Part shown: positions 1-8,423 of the stretch, one piece after another
How the letters are laid out: the number at the start of each line of letters is the position of its first letter
Numbering within the stretch: position 1 is the first letter of the stretch
Assembly (NCBI GenBank): GCA_017935745.1
Contig: JAGBGX010000006.1
Location: 206,364-270,363, forward strand
Length of the DNA stretch: 64,000 bases
Source of the DNA: Treponema sp.
GTDB lineage: Bacteria > Spirochaetota > Spirochaetia > Treponematales > Treponemataceae
Direction: 5' to 3'
Notes under the pieces: model-generated
Database searches by the model: none
The model's input: the letters and a program-made list of their open reading frames with translations, nothing else
What the model was told of the DNA's origin: nothing
Position numbers and translations under genes: made by a program

Positions 1-5
1 TGATA

Positions 6-215
6 TGAATTTGACGTAAAACGATGTGATTTTAAGTCAAAACGACATCATTCTGTTCAAAAATCAGATGAATTTGCTCCAAAACAACATGAATTTAACT
101 TAAAATGACGTGATTATAAGTCAAAATATTATGAATTTAGTCCAGAACAAGATGCATTTGCTCCAGAATCACATGAATTTGACTTGGAATGACGTGATTC
201 TGCCTTGAGATGATG
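6..215. repeat. Degenerate 21-bp tandem repeat, ten units
   Basis: Ten consecutive 21-bp units start at 6, 27, 48, 69, 90, 111, 132, 153, 174 and 195 with no length drift. The approximate consensus is TGAATTTGACTCAAAATGAC plus one base. Units differ from one another by several substitutions, so the array is old or was selected only for length and periodicity. One minus-strand frame reads as a seven-residue repeat but is broken by three stops, so it is not a present coding sequence. The array lies just beyond the stop of the cation transporter gene and may continue outside the window. Confidence 0.85.
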
Positions 216-234
216 TGAACGCTGCGGAGAGCAG

Positions 235-1185
235 CTACATGGTCTGCGGGCTCAGGCCGAATTCTTCCTGCGGCTGATGGCTGCACGAGCCTTTCGGCTC
301 AATGTGAATCACAATGCAGTAGACTTCGGGAATCCGCTCCCGGACAGCGGCCTCAACCTGCTCGCTCAGCTCGTGGGCTTCGTACACGGAAAGGCGCGGC
401 TCCACTTCGATGTCAAGATCAATGTCAAAGCTGGAAGCCATGCGCCGTATGCGCGCCCGGTGCGGGTTTGAAACGTGCGGAACGGAAGCGACTGCGTCAA
501 ACAGCTTCCTGTACAGCGAGCTGTCCGCGTTTCCGTCCATAAGCTCCATGTTCATGCGCATGAAAAGGAGGACGGCATTCTTTATCACCCACAGCCCCAC
601 GAGGATTGCAATCACGGGATCCAGAACGGGAGCCGCAAAAAAGCGGGAGGCGGCAAGCCCTGCAAGAACTGCAAGCGAAAGCAGAATGTCGCTCTTCATG
701 TTCTGGGCGTTTGCCTTTATGATTTCGCTTTCGGCCTTTCTTCCGTAGTAAAGCTGGACAGCAAAAAGCACGCATTTTCCTGCAATAGAAATCACTGCCG
801 CAGCCACAGCAGAAGATGCAATCTCATCCTGAACTGCTCCAAGGACAAGCCCTTTTGCAGCGGAAAGCACAAGCTGCGCGCCGGCAAAGAAAATGACGAA
901 TGCAAGAACCATGGTCGCGGTTGTTTCGGCGCGGGCATGTCCCCACGGGTGCTCCTTGTCTCCCGGCCGCTGGATTATCCTGCTTACGAGCAGCGTCACT
1001 GCGGCAATCAGCACATCCGTCGCGCTGTCAACGCCGTCTCCTGCCACGGCAAGCGAGCCTGAGCGGTACGCCAGAAAAAGCTTTACTGCGGCGAGCACTG
1101 CGTTTCCTGCAAGGGCGGCAGTTCCCGCTGCGCGCATATACCTGGCCTTTTCAGATGAGCTGAGCGGCTTTTGTGCGCTTTTCAT
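235..1185 (-). CDS. Cation diffusion facilitator (CDF) family transporter
   Basis: A 316-residue inner-membrane protein with six predicted hydrophobic segments and a C-terminal cytoplasmic domain (about 215-300) of the CDF ferredoxin-like type. CDF proteins export divalent metals in exchange for protons. The transmembrane-2 site reads D53xxxD57 after the family signature GDGVDSATD. The transmembrane-5 site is N162xxxD166 (NMKSD), where zinc/iron CDFs usually have HxxxD. The His pair in [11 protein letters not shown] (79-83) is typical. The start codon overlaps the leuS stop in an ATGA, so the two genes are probably translationally coupled. Metal specificity cannot be fixed from sequence; the Asn in site A argues against an ordinary zinc transporter. 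Confidence 0.9.
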   Translation of the reverse strand: MKSAQKPLSSSEKARYMRAAGTAALAGNAVLAAVKLFLAYRSGSLAVAGDGVDSATDVLIAAVTLLVSRIIQRPGDKEHPWGHARAETTATMVLAFVIFFAGAQLVLSAAKGLVLGAVQDEIASSAVAAAVISIAGKCVLFAVQLYYGRKAESEIIKANAQNMKSDILLSLAVLAGLAASRFFAAPVLDPVIAILVGLWVIKNAVLLFMRMNMELMDGNADSSLYRKLFDAVASVPHVSNPHRARIRRMASSFDIDLDIEVEPRLSVYEAHELSEQVEAAVRERIPEVYCIVIHIEPKGSCSHQPQEEFGLSPQTM

Positions 1186-3848
1186 TTTGCCACGATGTTG
1201 ACAAGCCGGTCCTTTACGACGACAGCCTTTGCAATCTGCTTGCCTTCCGTGAACTTTTTGTAGCCGGACGTTTCCGCTGCCATGCGGCGCAGCGTCTCTT
1301 CGTCAGTTCCGGGGGCGGCCTCGAACTTGTCGCGCAGCTTTCCGTTAATCATCACGACAATCTGCACCGTGTCCTCGCGGCAGAATTCCTCGCTGAACTG
1401 CGGCCACGGCTCATACGCGTTCGTTTCCTCATGCCCGAGCTTCTGCCACAGCTCCTCGCCGAGGTGCGGCGCATACGGGCTGAGCAGCAGGACAAAGCCT
1501 TCCCACATAGCGCGCGGAATTTCGTCCAGGCGCGCGGCTTCGTTTATGAAAATCATCATCTGGCTGATTGCCGTGTTGAAATTCAATGAGGCGGTGTCGT
1601 CCGTCACTTTCTTTACGGTCTTTGCATACGTCTTGCGCAGGGCGCAGAGAGCCTTGTCTTCAATCTTTGCCGTGATGTCGATGCTGCTCATTTGCTTTTC
1701 GCTGACGCTCCAGACTTTTTCAAGAAAGCGGTTTATGCCGACAAGCCCCTGAGTGTTCCACGGCTTTGAGACCGTGAGCGGACCCATGAACATTTCGTAC
1801 ATCCGCACGGAATCCGCGCCGTACTTCTGGATCATTTCGTCAGGATTCACGACGTTCTTGAGCGACTTTGACATCTTGGCAACAATCTGCTCCACTTCCT
1901 CGCCGGTCGCTTTTTCGATGTACGTTCCGTTCCGCTCCTCGACTTCGTCAACGGGAACGAGCGTCTTGTTTTTCCGCTGGAAGGCGAACGAAGTGATGAG
2001 GCCCTGGTTTATCAGGCGCTGAAACGGCTCCTTTGTGGAAACCGCCCCGATGTCGTAGAGCACCTTGTGCCAGAACCGCGCGTACAGAAGGTGAAGGACG
2101 GCATGCTCCGCTCCGCCGACGTACAGGTCAACGGGCATCCAGTATTTTTCCTTTTCCGCCGAACAGAACTCGGCATCATTTTTCGGGTCAAGGTAGCGCA
2201 GATAATACCAGCATGAGCCGCCCCACTGCGGCATTGTGTTTGTCTCGCGCTTTGCCTTGCCGCCGCACTGCGGGCAGGTGCAGTTCACAAAGCTTTCGAT
2301 GGCGGCAAGCGGGCTTTCGCCGGTTCCTGTGGGCTGGTACGACTTCACATCGGGAAGCCGCACCGGGAGTTCGCTTTCGGGAACGGGAACGCAGCCGCAC
2401 CGTTCGCAGTGGACAAGCGGAATCGGCTCGCCCCAGTACCGCTGCCGGCTGAAAATCCAGTCGCGCAGCTTGTAGTTCACCGCCTTTTTCCCGAAGCCCT
2501 TCTGCCCGAGGAATTCTATCATCGCGCTGATGGCGTCCTGCGTCTTTCTGCCGATCAGGAACTGCGAGTTGACTGCGTATCCGTCCTTTGCGGAAGTGCA
2601 TTCAGAAGCCACGTCAAAAATATCAGGATGAGACGACGCAAGCTCCTTGTATTCCTCGGGATTCTGCGCGGCACGGGAAAGCAGCTGCGCTCCCTGCTCC
2701 TCGCTTCCGCCGCCGAGCCGCTCAATTTCTTCTTTTGAAGCGACAACTTTTATAATCGGAAGGCTGAATTTTTTGGCAAAATCCCAGTCGCGCTCATCGT
2801 GGGCAGGAACAGCCATGATTGCGCCAGTTCCGTAGGAAGCAAGCACGTAGTCGGAAATCCAAATGGGAACGCGCGCGCCGTTCACGGGATTGATTCCGTA
2901 ACTCCCGGTAAAAACGCCGGTCTTGTTCTTGTTCAAGTCCGTGCGCTCAAGGTCGGATTTCTTCGCGGCTTCCGCGACATACGACTCCACCTGCGCTTTC
3001 TGCCCGGGAGACGTGATTTCCTTCAAAAGCGGATGCTCAGGCGACATGACCATGTACGTGCAGCCAAACAGCGTGTCCGCGCGGGTCGTGTAGACGGTGA
3101 GCTTTTTCCCGGAATCATTGCCGTCCGCGTCCGCAATGGCAAAATCAACTTCCGCGCCCACAGACTTTCCGATCCAGTTTTTCTGCATGAGCTTCACGCT
3201 TTCCGGCCAGTCGAGCAAGTCCAAGTCCTCAAGAAGCCGCTCCGCATAATCCGTAATCCGCAGAATCCACTGGCGGATTGTCCTGCGGGTAACAGCCGTG
3301 CCGCACCGCTCGCACAGCCCTTCCTTCACTTCCTCGTTTGCAAGCCCTGTCAGGCAGGAAGGACACCAGTTGATCGGCGTTTCCGCTTCGTAGGCAAGCC
3401 CTTTCTTGTACAGCTGAAGAAAAATCCACTGCGTCCACTTGTAGTACTCCGGCTCGCACGTAGAAACGCACCTGTCCCAGTCATAGCTGAAGCCGAGCGC
3501 CTTTATCTGCCGCGTGAAATTGGAAATGTTCGCGTTTGTCGTAACGGAAGGATGCGTTCCCGTCTTGATTGCGTAGTTTTCCGCCGGAAGCCCGAACGAG
3601 TCGTATCCCATCGGATGCAGGACGTTGAAGCCGTTCATGCGCAGGTAGCGGCAGTAAATGTCCGTCGCCGTGTAGCCTTCAGGATGACCCACATGAAGCC
3701 CCGCGCCGCTCGGATACGGAAACATGTCAAGGACGTACCGCCGTTTTTCCTTGGGGAACGAAGCGTCCTCCTGCACGCGGAACGTCTTGTGCTCCTCCCA
3801 GTATTTCTGCCATTTTACTTCGATATTCTGAAACGGATAGCCGGACAT
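1182..3848 (-). CDS. leuS: Leucyl-tRNA synthetase
   Basis: An 888-residue class I aminoacyl-tRNA synthetase charging tRNA-Leu in the cytoplasm. The N-terminus carries the HIGH-type motif HVGH (about 52-55) within [15 protein letters not shown]. The KMSKS loop is intact at about 658. Between them lie the editing (CP1) domain and a zinc-finger-like segment with paired Cys (NWCPSCLTG ... CERCG). The start at 3848 ([10 protein letters not shown]) is chosen because AGAGGT lies just upstream and the protein then begins at the family's usual point. The open frame extends 29 codons further but without support. A TATAAT-like hexamer lies at 3885-3890. The gene is followed directly by the CDF transporter with an ATGA overlap. 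Confidence 0.97.
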   Translation of the reverse strand: MSGYPFQNIEVKWQKYWEEHKTFRVQEDASFPKEKRRYVLDMFPYPSGAGLHVGHPEGYTATDIYCRYLRMNGFNVLHPMGYDSFGLPAENYAIKTGTHPSVTTNANISNFTRQIKALGFSYDWDRCVSTCEPEYYKWTQWIFLQLYKKGLAYEAETPINWCPSCLTGLANEEVKEGLCERCGTAVTRRTIRQWILRITDYAERLLEDLDLLDWPESVKLMQKNWIGKSVGAEVDFAIADADGNDSGKKLTVYTTRADTLFGCTYMVMSPEHPLLKEITSPGQKAQVESYVAEAAKKSDLERTDLNKNKTGVFTGSYGINPVNGARVPIWISDYVLASYGTGAIMAVPAHDERDWDFAKKFSLPIIKVVASKEEIERLGGGSEEQGAQLLSRAAQNPEEYKELASSHPDIFDVASECTSAKDGYAVNSQFLIGRKTQDAISAMIEFLGQKGFGKKAVNYKLRDWIFSRQRYWGEPIPLVHCERCGCVPVPESELPVRLPDVKSYQPTGTGESPLAAIESFVNCTCPQCGGKAKRETNTMPQWGGSCWYYLRYLDPKNDAEFCSAEKEKYWMPVDLYVGGAEHAVLHLLYARFWHKVLYDIGAVSTKEPFQRLINQGLITSFAFQRKNKTLVPVDEVEERNGTYIEKATGEEVEQIVAKMSKSLKNVVNPDEMIQKYGADSVRMYEMFMGPLTVSKPWNTQGLVGINRFLEKVWSVSEKQMSSIDITAKIEDKALCALRKTYAKTVKKVTDDTASLNFNTAISQMMIFINEAARLDEIPRAMWEGFVLLLSPYAPHLGEELWQKLGHEETNAYEPWPQFSEEFCREDTVQIVVMINGKLRDKFEAAPGTDEETLRRMAAETSGYKKFTEGKQIAKAVVVKDRLVNIVAK

Positions 3849-3940
3849 TTTCTTACCTCTGACAATTGATTGTATATCTTTCCGATTATAAACAAAACAG
3901 CGGAATGTTTCTACCGGGCAATGCAGGTTTTTCACCTGAT

Positions 3941-4942
3941 TCAGACAGCCAGGAAACGCTCATTTGGCTGGCGTGCAAAATAATCGCGCACTTCCCGGCG
4001 GCTTTCTTCAACAGACTTGAAATTCAGCATCCTTGACTGAAAATAGTGGGCAAACTGAAACTGGCCGCAGTAGTACGAAAAAAAGCGCTGAATGCGCGTG
4101 CGGTGGAATTCCGGCGGCTGAAACTGCTCCACACCGTCAATAAAGCTGAGCGCAACCTGCTGCCGGTCAACAGTAAACGGACGTTCCTGCCCTGGAAAAC
4201 TGAGCGCGTTTTTCAGCACGGAAAAAATCCACGGACGCTCTGCCGCAGCCCGGGCAATCATCAGGCCGTCCGCATGGGGAACAGCATTCAGCACAGCCCG
4301 CGCGCTTTCTGCATCATGTATGCAGCCGTTCACATATACAGGGAGCGCACCCGAAAAATGCACGGCAAGCTTTTCTGCAAATTCATACCGGGGAATTCCG
4401 CGGTACTTTTCCTTTTGTGTCCGGGGATGAAGTGAAATCAGCTCGGCTCCGCCCTCGGCAACCGCATCCGCAAATGCAAAAAGCGATTCTTCCGAAAAAT
4501 CCTCGCCGCCCAGCCTGCACTTTATGCTGAGCCTCAGGTGAATTCCTGTTTGAGACTCATGACGATTCAAAATATCCCTGACTGCCTGCACAGCAGCCTT
4601 TGCCTGCGAAACAGGTCTGAGCATCCATGCAATTCCGGCGCCTGTCCTGAAAATCTGCGGCGCACAGCAGCCCATGTTTATGTCGATTCCAGCTCCGCCT
4701 TTTGGCACTATGATTTCTGCTGCCTGCGCAAGAGTCTCGCTGCCGCTGCCCGTCAGCTGCCACACAATCTTTTGCGGGGCAGTACTGTTCAAAAGGTAAA
4801 AGGACTCAAACGGGCCGCCGCTCACCAGCGACGGAGCATTTATCATTTCTGTAAAATACTCGTCACAGCCGCCGAACTGCTCTACGGAACGGCGGAACGC
4901 TTCATGGCTCACAGTCGCCATCGGGGCGCAGACAAGCTTCAT
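3941..4942 (-). CDS. dus: tRNA-dihydrouridine synthase family protein
   Basis: A 333-residue FMN-dependent TIM-barrel enzyme that reduces uridine to dihydrouridine in tRNA. It starts [10 protein letters not shown], the usual Dus N-terminus. The active-site motif is DINMGCC with the catalytic Cys at 92, followed by KCRLGGEDF and [11 protein letters not shown] (substrate and FMN-phosphate binding) and NGCIHD. The start at 4942 overlaps the upstream stop in an ATGA; the longer frame just translates the end of the upstream gene. It is the third gene of an mrp / Cys-motif protein / dus run. Which tRNA position it modifies cannot be told from sequence. Confidence 0.93.
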   Translation of the reverse strand: MKLVCAPMATVSHEAFRRSVEQFGGCDEYFTEMINAPSLVSGGPFESFYLLNSTAPQKIVWQLTGSGSETLAQAAEIIVPKGGAGIDINMGCCAPQIFRTGAGIAWMLRPVSQAKAAVQAVRDILNRHESQTGIHLRLSIKCRLGGEDFSEESLFAFADAVAEGGAELISLHPRTQKEKYRGIPRYEFAEKLAVHFSGALPVYVNGCIHDAESARAVLNAVPHADGLMIARAAAERPWIFSVLKNALSFPGQERPFTVDRQQVALSFIDGVEQFQPPEFHRTRIQRFFSYYCGQFQFAHYFQSRMLNFKSVEESRREVRDYFARQPNERFLAV

Positions 4943-5442
4943 TTTGAATTCAGGTATTCTGCAAAAATCGCGGCGGCATCCCCGCACAGCTTGGGACACG
5001 GCCGCTTCTTGTAATATTCCGGCGTGCGTGCCTGTGAAACGGGTGAAAGGGCGTCTCCCTCGACAGTATTTTTGTTCAGGTATTTCTGAGAATCGCCGAG
5101 CGGAGCAAGCCCCAGAAGCTCGCGGCAGATAAACGAGCCGTGCTGCTCCTTGAATGTTCCGCAGAGCAGCTGGCCTTTTTTATAGAGGGAATCCTTCGCT
5201 TCCTTGTCCCTGGGATCCGCACTGCCTTCCGCGTACCCGAGCGCCAAAAGCATGCCCGTCACCGTGCCGCACATTTCGCGCAGCCGGCATGTTCCGCCGC
5301 CGAACGGCTGCGCAGACTTCAGCGCAGCATCCCGGTCAATTCCAAGCTCATCACAGAAGACAGCCAGAACTGACTGCGCGCAGTTATATCCGCTCAAAAA
5401 ATTCTGCTCCGCCTGAGAGCGCGCTGACTCTGCATCAGTCAT
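4939..5442 (-). CDS. C_GCAxxG_C_C family redox protein
   Basis: A 167-residue soluble protein of the putative redox-active C_GCAxxG_C_C family. The conserved pattern is visible: GYNCAQSVLAVFCDELG (Cys 21 and 30), then FGGGTCRLREMCGTVTG (Cys 52 and 58). These cysteines are thought to form a disulfide or metal site; the reaction is unknown. The start overlaps the end of the upstream mrp gene by 8 bases and the stop overlaps dus by 4, so the three are translated as a unit. Association with an Fe-S/Mrp-type ATPase is consistent with a redox or cluster-related role, but that is inference. Confidence 0.85.
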   Translation of the reverse strand: MTDAESARSQAEQNFLSGYNCAQSVLAVFCDELGIDRDAALKSAQPFGGGTCRLREMCGTVTGMLLALGYAEGSADPRDKEAKDSLYKKGQLLCGTFKEQHGSFICRELLGLAPLGDSQKYLNKNTVEGDALSPVSQARTPEYYKKRPCPKLCGDAAAIFAEYLNSK

Positions 5443-6286
5443 TTTTCAGCAGCTCCTCGACAGCCTGTGCAGCTCCCTGAATAAACGGCGCATCGGCTGA
5501 CTCAACTTCGCCCCTGTCAACAGCCTCCGACAGCTTCTGCTCAACAGGAATCCGCGCAAGAATTTTCAGGCCGAATTCCTTTGCAGTCCTTTCGATGCTG
5601 CTTTCCCCGAATATATGAAGCTCCTTGCCGCAGTCCGGGCATTTCACGTAGCTCATGTTTTCAACAATGCCAAGAATAGGAACGTTCATCATGCCCGCCA
5701 TGTTCACGGCTTTTTCCACAATGACACGCACCAGCTGCTGCGGAGATGTCACGATAATAATTCCGTCAACCGGCAGCGACTGAAAGACAGTAAGCGGCAC
5801 ATCGCCTGTTCCCGGAGGACAGTCCACAAACATGCAGTCCACATCCTTCCACAGAACATCAGTCCAGAACTGGCGCACAGCCCCGGAAATGACAGGCCCG
5901 CGCCACACGACAGGATCTGTTTCATTCTGAAGCAGAAAATTCATCGACATAAGCTGAATGCCCGTCCGCGACAGAACCGGCTTTAAATAGCCGCCTTCGC
6001 TGCCGTCATCTTTCTTTTCAGGAACGCTTTCCGCACGAACGCTGCCCAAGCCGAACGCAGTCGGAACAGAAGGGCCTGTAATGTCCGCGTCAAGCACTGC
6101 CGAGCGGAAACCGTCGCGCTGCGCCCGGGAGGCAAGCAGGCTTGTTACAAGAGACTTGCCCACGCCGCCCTTGCCGGAAATAACGCCTATGACTTTCTTT
6201 ACAGAAGCGCCTGCATGAAGAGTTTCCTTCAGCGGCTTTTTCTCACATGCATCCTTGCAGTCAGAGCAGCTTCCACCGCACGCCAT
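5435..6286 (-). CDS. mrp: Mrp/Nbp35 family iron-sulfur cluster carrier ATPase
   Basis: A 283-residue P-loop NTPase of the Mrp/ApbC class, which carries Fe-S clusters to apoproteins. The deviant Walker A motif GKGGVGKS is at 38-45, with DADITGPSVP and the family segment DCPPGTGDVPLT further on. The C-terminal CxxC (KCPDCG) bridges a cluster in the dimer. An extra N-terminal cysteine group at 3, 7, 10 and 14 (MACGGSCSDCKDAC) resembles the Nbp35-type N-terminal cluster ligand. A clear ribosome binding site (GAGGTG) precedes the ATG at 6286. It is the first gene of the three-gene minus-strand unit with the Cys-motif protein and dus. Confidence 0.93.
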   Translation of the reverse strand: MACGGSCSDCKDACEKKPLKETLHAGASVKKVIGVISGKGGVGKSLVTSLLASRAQRDGFRSAVLDADITGPSVPTAFGLGSVRAESVPEKKDDGSEGGYLKPVLSRTGIQLMSMNFLLQNETDPVVWRGPVISGAVRQFWTDVLWKDVDCMFVDCPPGTGDVPLTVFQSLPVDGIIIVTSPQQLVRVIVEKAVNMAGMMNVPILGIVENMSYVKCPDCGKELHIFGESSIERTAKEFGLKILARIPVEQKLSEAVDRGEVESADAPFIQGAAQAVEELLKND

Positions 6287-6492
6287 ATTTTCACCTCAAA
6301 CTGATAATTCATAAAACCAACAACATCAATGCAAGCATCAGCACAGGGATTCAAAAAACTGAAGTTCTCAGAGGCTCCCCTGAAATGCAAATGCGATCAA
6401 TATAAATATAACCGAAAATGAACACAGATACAACTGCGCGGAACTGCTTTTGGGAAAGATACCGCCTGTCTTTCTTTTTTAATGACAGCGGG

Positions 6493-6524
6493 AAAAAAAG
6501 GAAGGCGCGCAGCGCGCGCCTTCC
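6493..6524 (-). terminator. Rho-independent terminator after ferritin gene
   Basis: An 11-bp GC-rich stem (6500-6510 with 6514-6524, three-base loop) is followed on the minus strand by seven U (A6493-A6499). It sits 14 bases beyond the ferritin stop. The rest of the 6287-6537 gap holds no gene that I can support. Confidence 0.9.
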
Positions 6525-6537
6525 TTGGGAAACCGGG

Positions 6538-7026
6538 CTACTCTTCCCGCTTTCCAAGCTCTTTGTTCAGCTCGTACAGGCCTTCGCCCGTTTTTCCGAA
6601 CAGACGGTACTTTTCAAGCAGCTCGTGGGCGGCGCATTCCTCTTCAAACTGCTCGCTTACAAACCACTCAAGGAAATTCTTTGTAAACCAGTCCTGCTCC
6701 TTTTGTGCAAGTGCATAGATGTCATTGATCAGGCCGGTGACATACTCTTCGTTTGCAAGGCCGAGCTTCAGAATCTGCTCAATGCCCTCAAGCTTTTCCT
6801 TGGGCGCCTTGATGTCCAGAAGCCTGACTTTCTGGCCGCGGCTTATCAGATACTTGTAGAATTTCATTGCGTGCTCAGTTTCTTCCTTCGACTGAACCTT
6901 ATACCAGTTTGCAAATCCTGCAAGCCCTTCCGAGTCAAAGTACGAGGCAAATCCAAGGTACGAATACGCAGACTCAAATTCCTTTTGAATCTGCTCATTT
7001 AAAAGCGATGATATTTTTTCGTTCAT
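6538..7026 (-). CDS. Ferritin (non-haem, bacterial Ftn type)
   Basis: A 162-residue four-helix-bundle iron-storage protein that oxidises and stores Fe(II). Ferroxidase residues are visible in the usual places: Glu in NEQIQKEFESAYSYL (helix A), EETEHAMKFY (helix B, ExxH), and conserved Glu and Gln in the C-terminal half (WFVSEQFEEE). The start at 7026 is preferred over an adjacent ATG at 7029 because AGGAGG is then 5 bases upstream rather than 2. It lies 82 bases downstream of the superoxide reductase gene and ends at a strong terminator. The two probably form an oxygen/iron stress unit that captures iron and limits Fenton chemistry. Confidence 0.93.
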   Translation of the reverse strand: MNEKISSLLNEQIQKEFESAYSYLGFASYFDSEGLAGFANWYKVQSKEETEHAMKFYKYLISRGQKVRLLDIKAPKEKLEGIEQILKLGLANEEYVTGLINDIYALAQKEQDWFTKNFLEWFVSEQFEEECAAHELLEKYRLFGKTGEGLYELNKELGKREE

Positions 7027-7108
7027 CATTTCCTCCTGGAAAAATAGTATGGACAGCGCAGGATTCCGCCGCGCACGGCAGACAGAACCCTGAGCAGCAA
7101 ACAGCTCC

Positions 7109-7507
7109 TTAAGCCAAGTTTTCTTCCTTATAGTCGGCTTTCCAGAGCTTGTGAAGGTTGCAGTATTCGTATGCCGCTTCAACACGCTCACCTTTCATTA
7201 CTGCAAAATCCGCGCTCGGCCTGTTTCCCGGGGCAAGCAGCTTTTTCTGAATTCCTTTGTTCGTCTGAAGAAGAATCCATTCAATGTAGTGCTCTGGGAC
7301 AGACGGATGAAGCTGAGAGCCGACAGTCACAGAAACGGTGTTTCCTTCCACCTTTATAACAGGAACGTGCTTTTCTGAAGCGCCGTCTGTTACTCCAGGG
7401 ACCAGCTCCTGCATTTCTTCTCCACAGCAAATGGTTGGGGTTCCGGAATCCTTTACAATGGAAATAATTTTTCCGCACTTTTTGCAATAATAAAATTTCA
7501 ACTGCAT
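7109..7507 (-). CDS. Desulfoferrodoxin / superoxide reductase, class I
   Basis: A 132-residue iron protein that reduces superoxide to peroxide without making oxygen, typical of anaerobes. The N-terminal desulforedoxin domain keeps all four ligands, Cys 8, 11, 27 and 28 (YYCKKCG ... TICCGEE). The C-terminal catalytic domain shows EKHVPV (Glu and first His), HPSVPEHYIEW (two His) and the YCNLHKLW motif supplying the axial Cys and last His. This is therefore the two-iron form, unlike the short T. pallidum neelaredoxin, which lacks most N-terminal cysteines. The start at 7507 follows AGGAGG at correct spacing; the longer frame has no such site. Confidence 0.95.
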   Translation of the reverse strand: MQLKFYYCKKCGKIISIVKDSGTPTICCGEEMQELVPGVTDGASEKHVPVIKVEGNTVSVTVGSQLHPSVPEHYIEWILLQTNKGIQKKLLAPGNRPSADFAVMKGERVEAAYEYCNLHKLWKADYKEENLA

Positions 7508-7620
7508 ACAATTCCTCCTGAAGAACACTGCCTGCAAAGCATGCGCTTTTTCCAAGCCTGCCCTTCTGAATCAAAAGATATGCACAAACAGCTCAAAAAG
7601 CACTGAAAATCGTCCGCAAA

Positions 7621-7653
7621 CGGTCACCAACGGGTCACAAACCGGTCACCACA
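7621..7653 (+). promoter_or_regulatory. Three phased 11-bp direct repeats, likely operator
   Basis: GGTCAC occurs at 7622, 7633 and 7644, exactly 11 bp apart, inside three consecutive similar 11-mers (CGGTCACCAAC, GGGTCACAAAC, CGGTCACCACA). The array ends 16 bases upstream of a -35-like TTGGAA. This spacing is one helical turn and resembles operators of OmpR/PhoB-type response regulators. It may control the membrane HTH gene at 7718, or superoxide reductase on the other strand, whose start is 113 bases away. Confidence 0.6.
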
Positions 7654-7669
7654 GCGAGAAAAAAAACCG

Positions 7670-7699
7670 TTGGAAAAAACAAAACACCTGTGATATACT
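7670..7699 (+). promoter_or_regulatory. Promoter for the 7718 gene
   Basis: TTGGAA at 7670-7675 and TATACT at 7694-7699 are separated by 18 bp. The predicted start of transcription is a few bases on, about 15 bases before the ATG at 7718, with GGGAG as the ribosome binding site. Confidence 0.6.
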
Positions 7700-7717
7700 G
7701 TTTGCGGGAGAAAAAAA

Positions 7718-8389
7718 ATGAAGCACAGTATTTCAGTCCGCATCAAAACCGGAATGAACGACTACTTTGTCCTGTATACAAGCCTGCTGTCAGGACTTAT
7801 TGCCGTCCTGTATGCATGGAAAGGAATCCGCGAGCAGTTTACAGCGGGAACATGGATTATCATTGCGGCAAACGTGCTGTACATTCCTGCGGCAGCCATT
7901 TTCAAGCGCAAATGCTTTTCCTGCTTCTACCTGGCATACTCAATCGTGCTTGTCTTTGTGCTCTCCGTAGAAAAAACGCTTTTATTTAATAACTTTTCAG
8001 CGCTCTTTATCATCTGCATTGTCATCATGATCCATCCAAAAATCGAGCGGATTGCGCTCATTCTCTACTTCTGCGCAGTCTGCATTTCATTCGCGCTCAC
8101 CGATGAGCAGCTCTACCACTTTTTTATCCATATCGCGCGGAGCCTGTGGTTTCTGGGAATCGTAACTTTCGTGCTTGACAGCAAATTTGAGCGCAAAAAG
8201 CTGATTCTGTACGAAGATGAAATAAAAATCCTTGAGCAGCTGTGCGGAGGAATCATGTACCAGAAGGAAGTGACCGGCTACAGCGAAAACACGGTCTACA
8301 GAAAGCTCAAGGCCGCCCGCGAGCGGAACGGAAACATAACGCGGGAGCAGCTCATTGAGCTGTACAGGCGCCAAAAAGAAAAATCTTAA
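7718..8389 (+). CDS. Membrane protein with C-terminal helix-turn-helix-like domain
   Basis: A 223-residue protein of unknown function. Residues about 17-150 contain about five hydrophobic segments with no charged loops of note. The last 75 residues are soluble and basic, with the helix-turn-helix-like stretch EVTGYSENTVYRKLKAARERNG followed by NITREQLIELYRRQK. Taken literally this is a membrane-anchored DNA-binding regulator of the one-component type. It ends 34 bases before the FGGY kinase gene and is preceded by phased direct repeats, so it may sense a sugar or an envelope signal and control the kinase/epimerase pair or itself. The HTH call is from pattern only; no named family is claimed. 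Confidence 0.7.
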   Translation: MKHSISVRIKTGMNDYFVLYTSLLSGLIAVLYAWKGIREQFTAGTWIIIAANVLYIPAAAIFKRKCFSCFYLAYSIVLVFVLSVEKTLLFNNFSALFIICIVIMIHPKIERIALILYFCAVCISFALTDEQLYHFFIHIARSLWFLGIVTFVLDSKFERKKLILYEDEIKILEQLCGGIMYQKEVTGYSENTVYRKLKAARERNGNITREQLIELYRRQKEKS

Positions 8390-8417
8390 TGACAAAAACA
8401 CAGTTCGGGTGTAGACT
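8389..8417 (+). promoter_or_regulatory. Leaderless-type promoter of FGGY kinase
   Basis: ATGACA (8389-8394), a 17-bp spacer and TAGACT (8412-8417) lie exactly 6 bases before the ATG at 8424. There is no Shine-Dalgarno in between. Transcription would begin at or next to the A of the start codon. Confidence 0.55.
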
Positions 8418-8423
8418 GAATTC

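Noticed and set aside
1..215. CRISPR or coding heptad repeat
   Set aside because: There are no spacers between 21-bp units, and the only peptide-like frame has three stops.
2799..3869. 356-residue plus-strand frame
   Set aside because: It is the antisense of leuS, has no ribosome binding site and shows no family motif.
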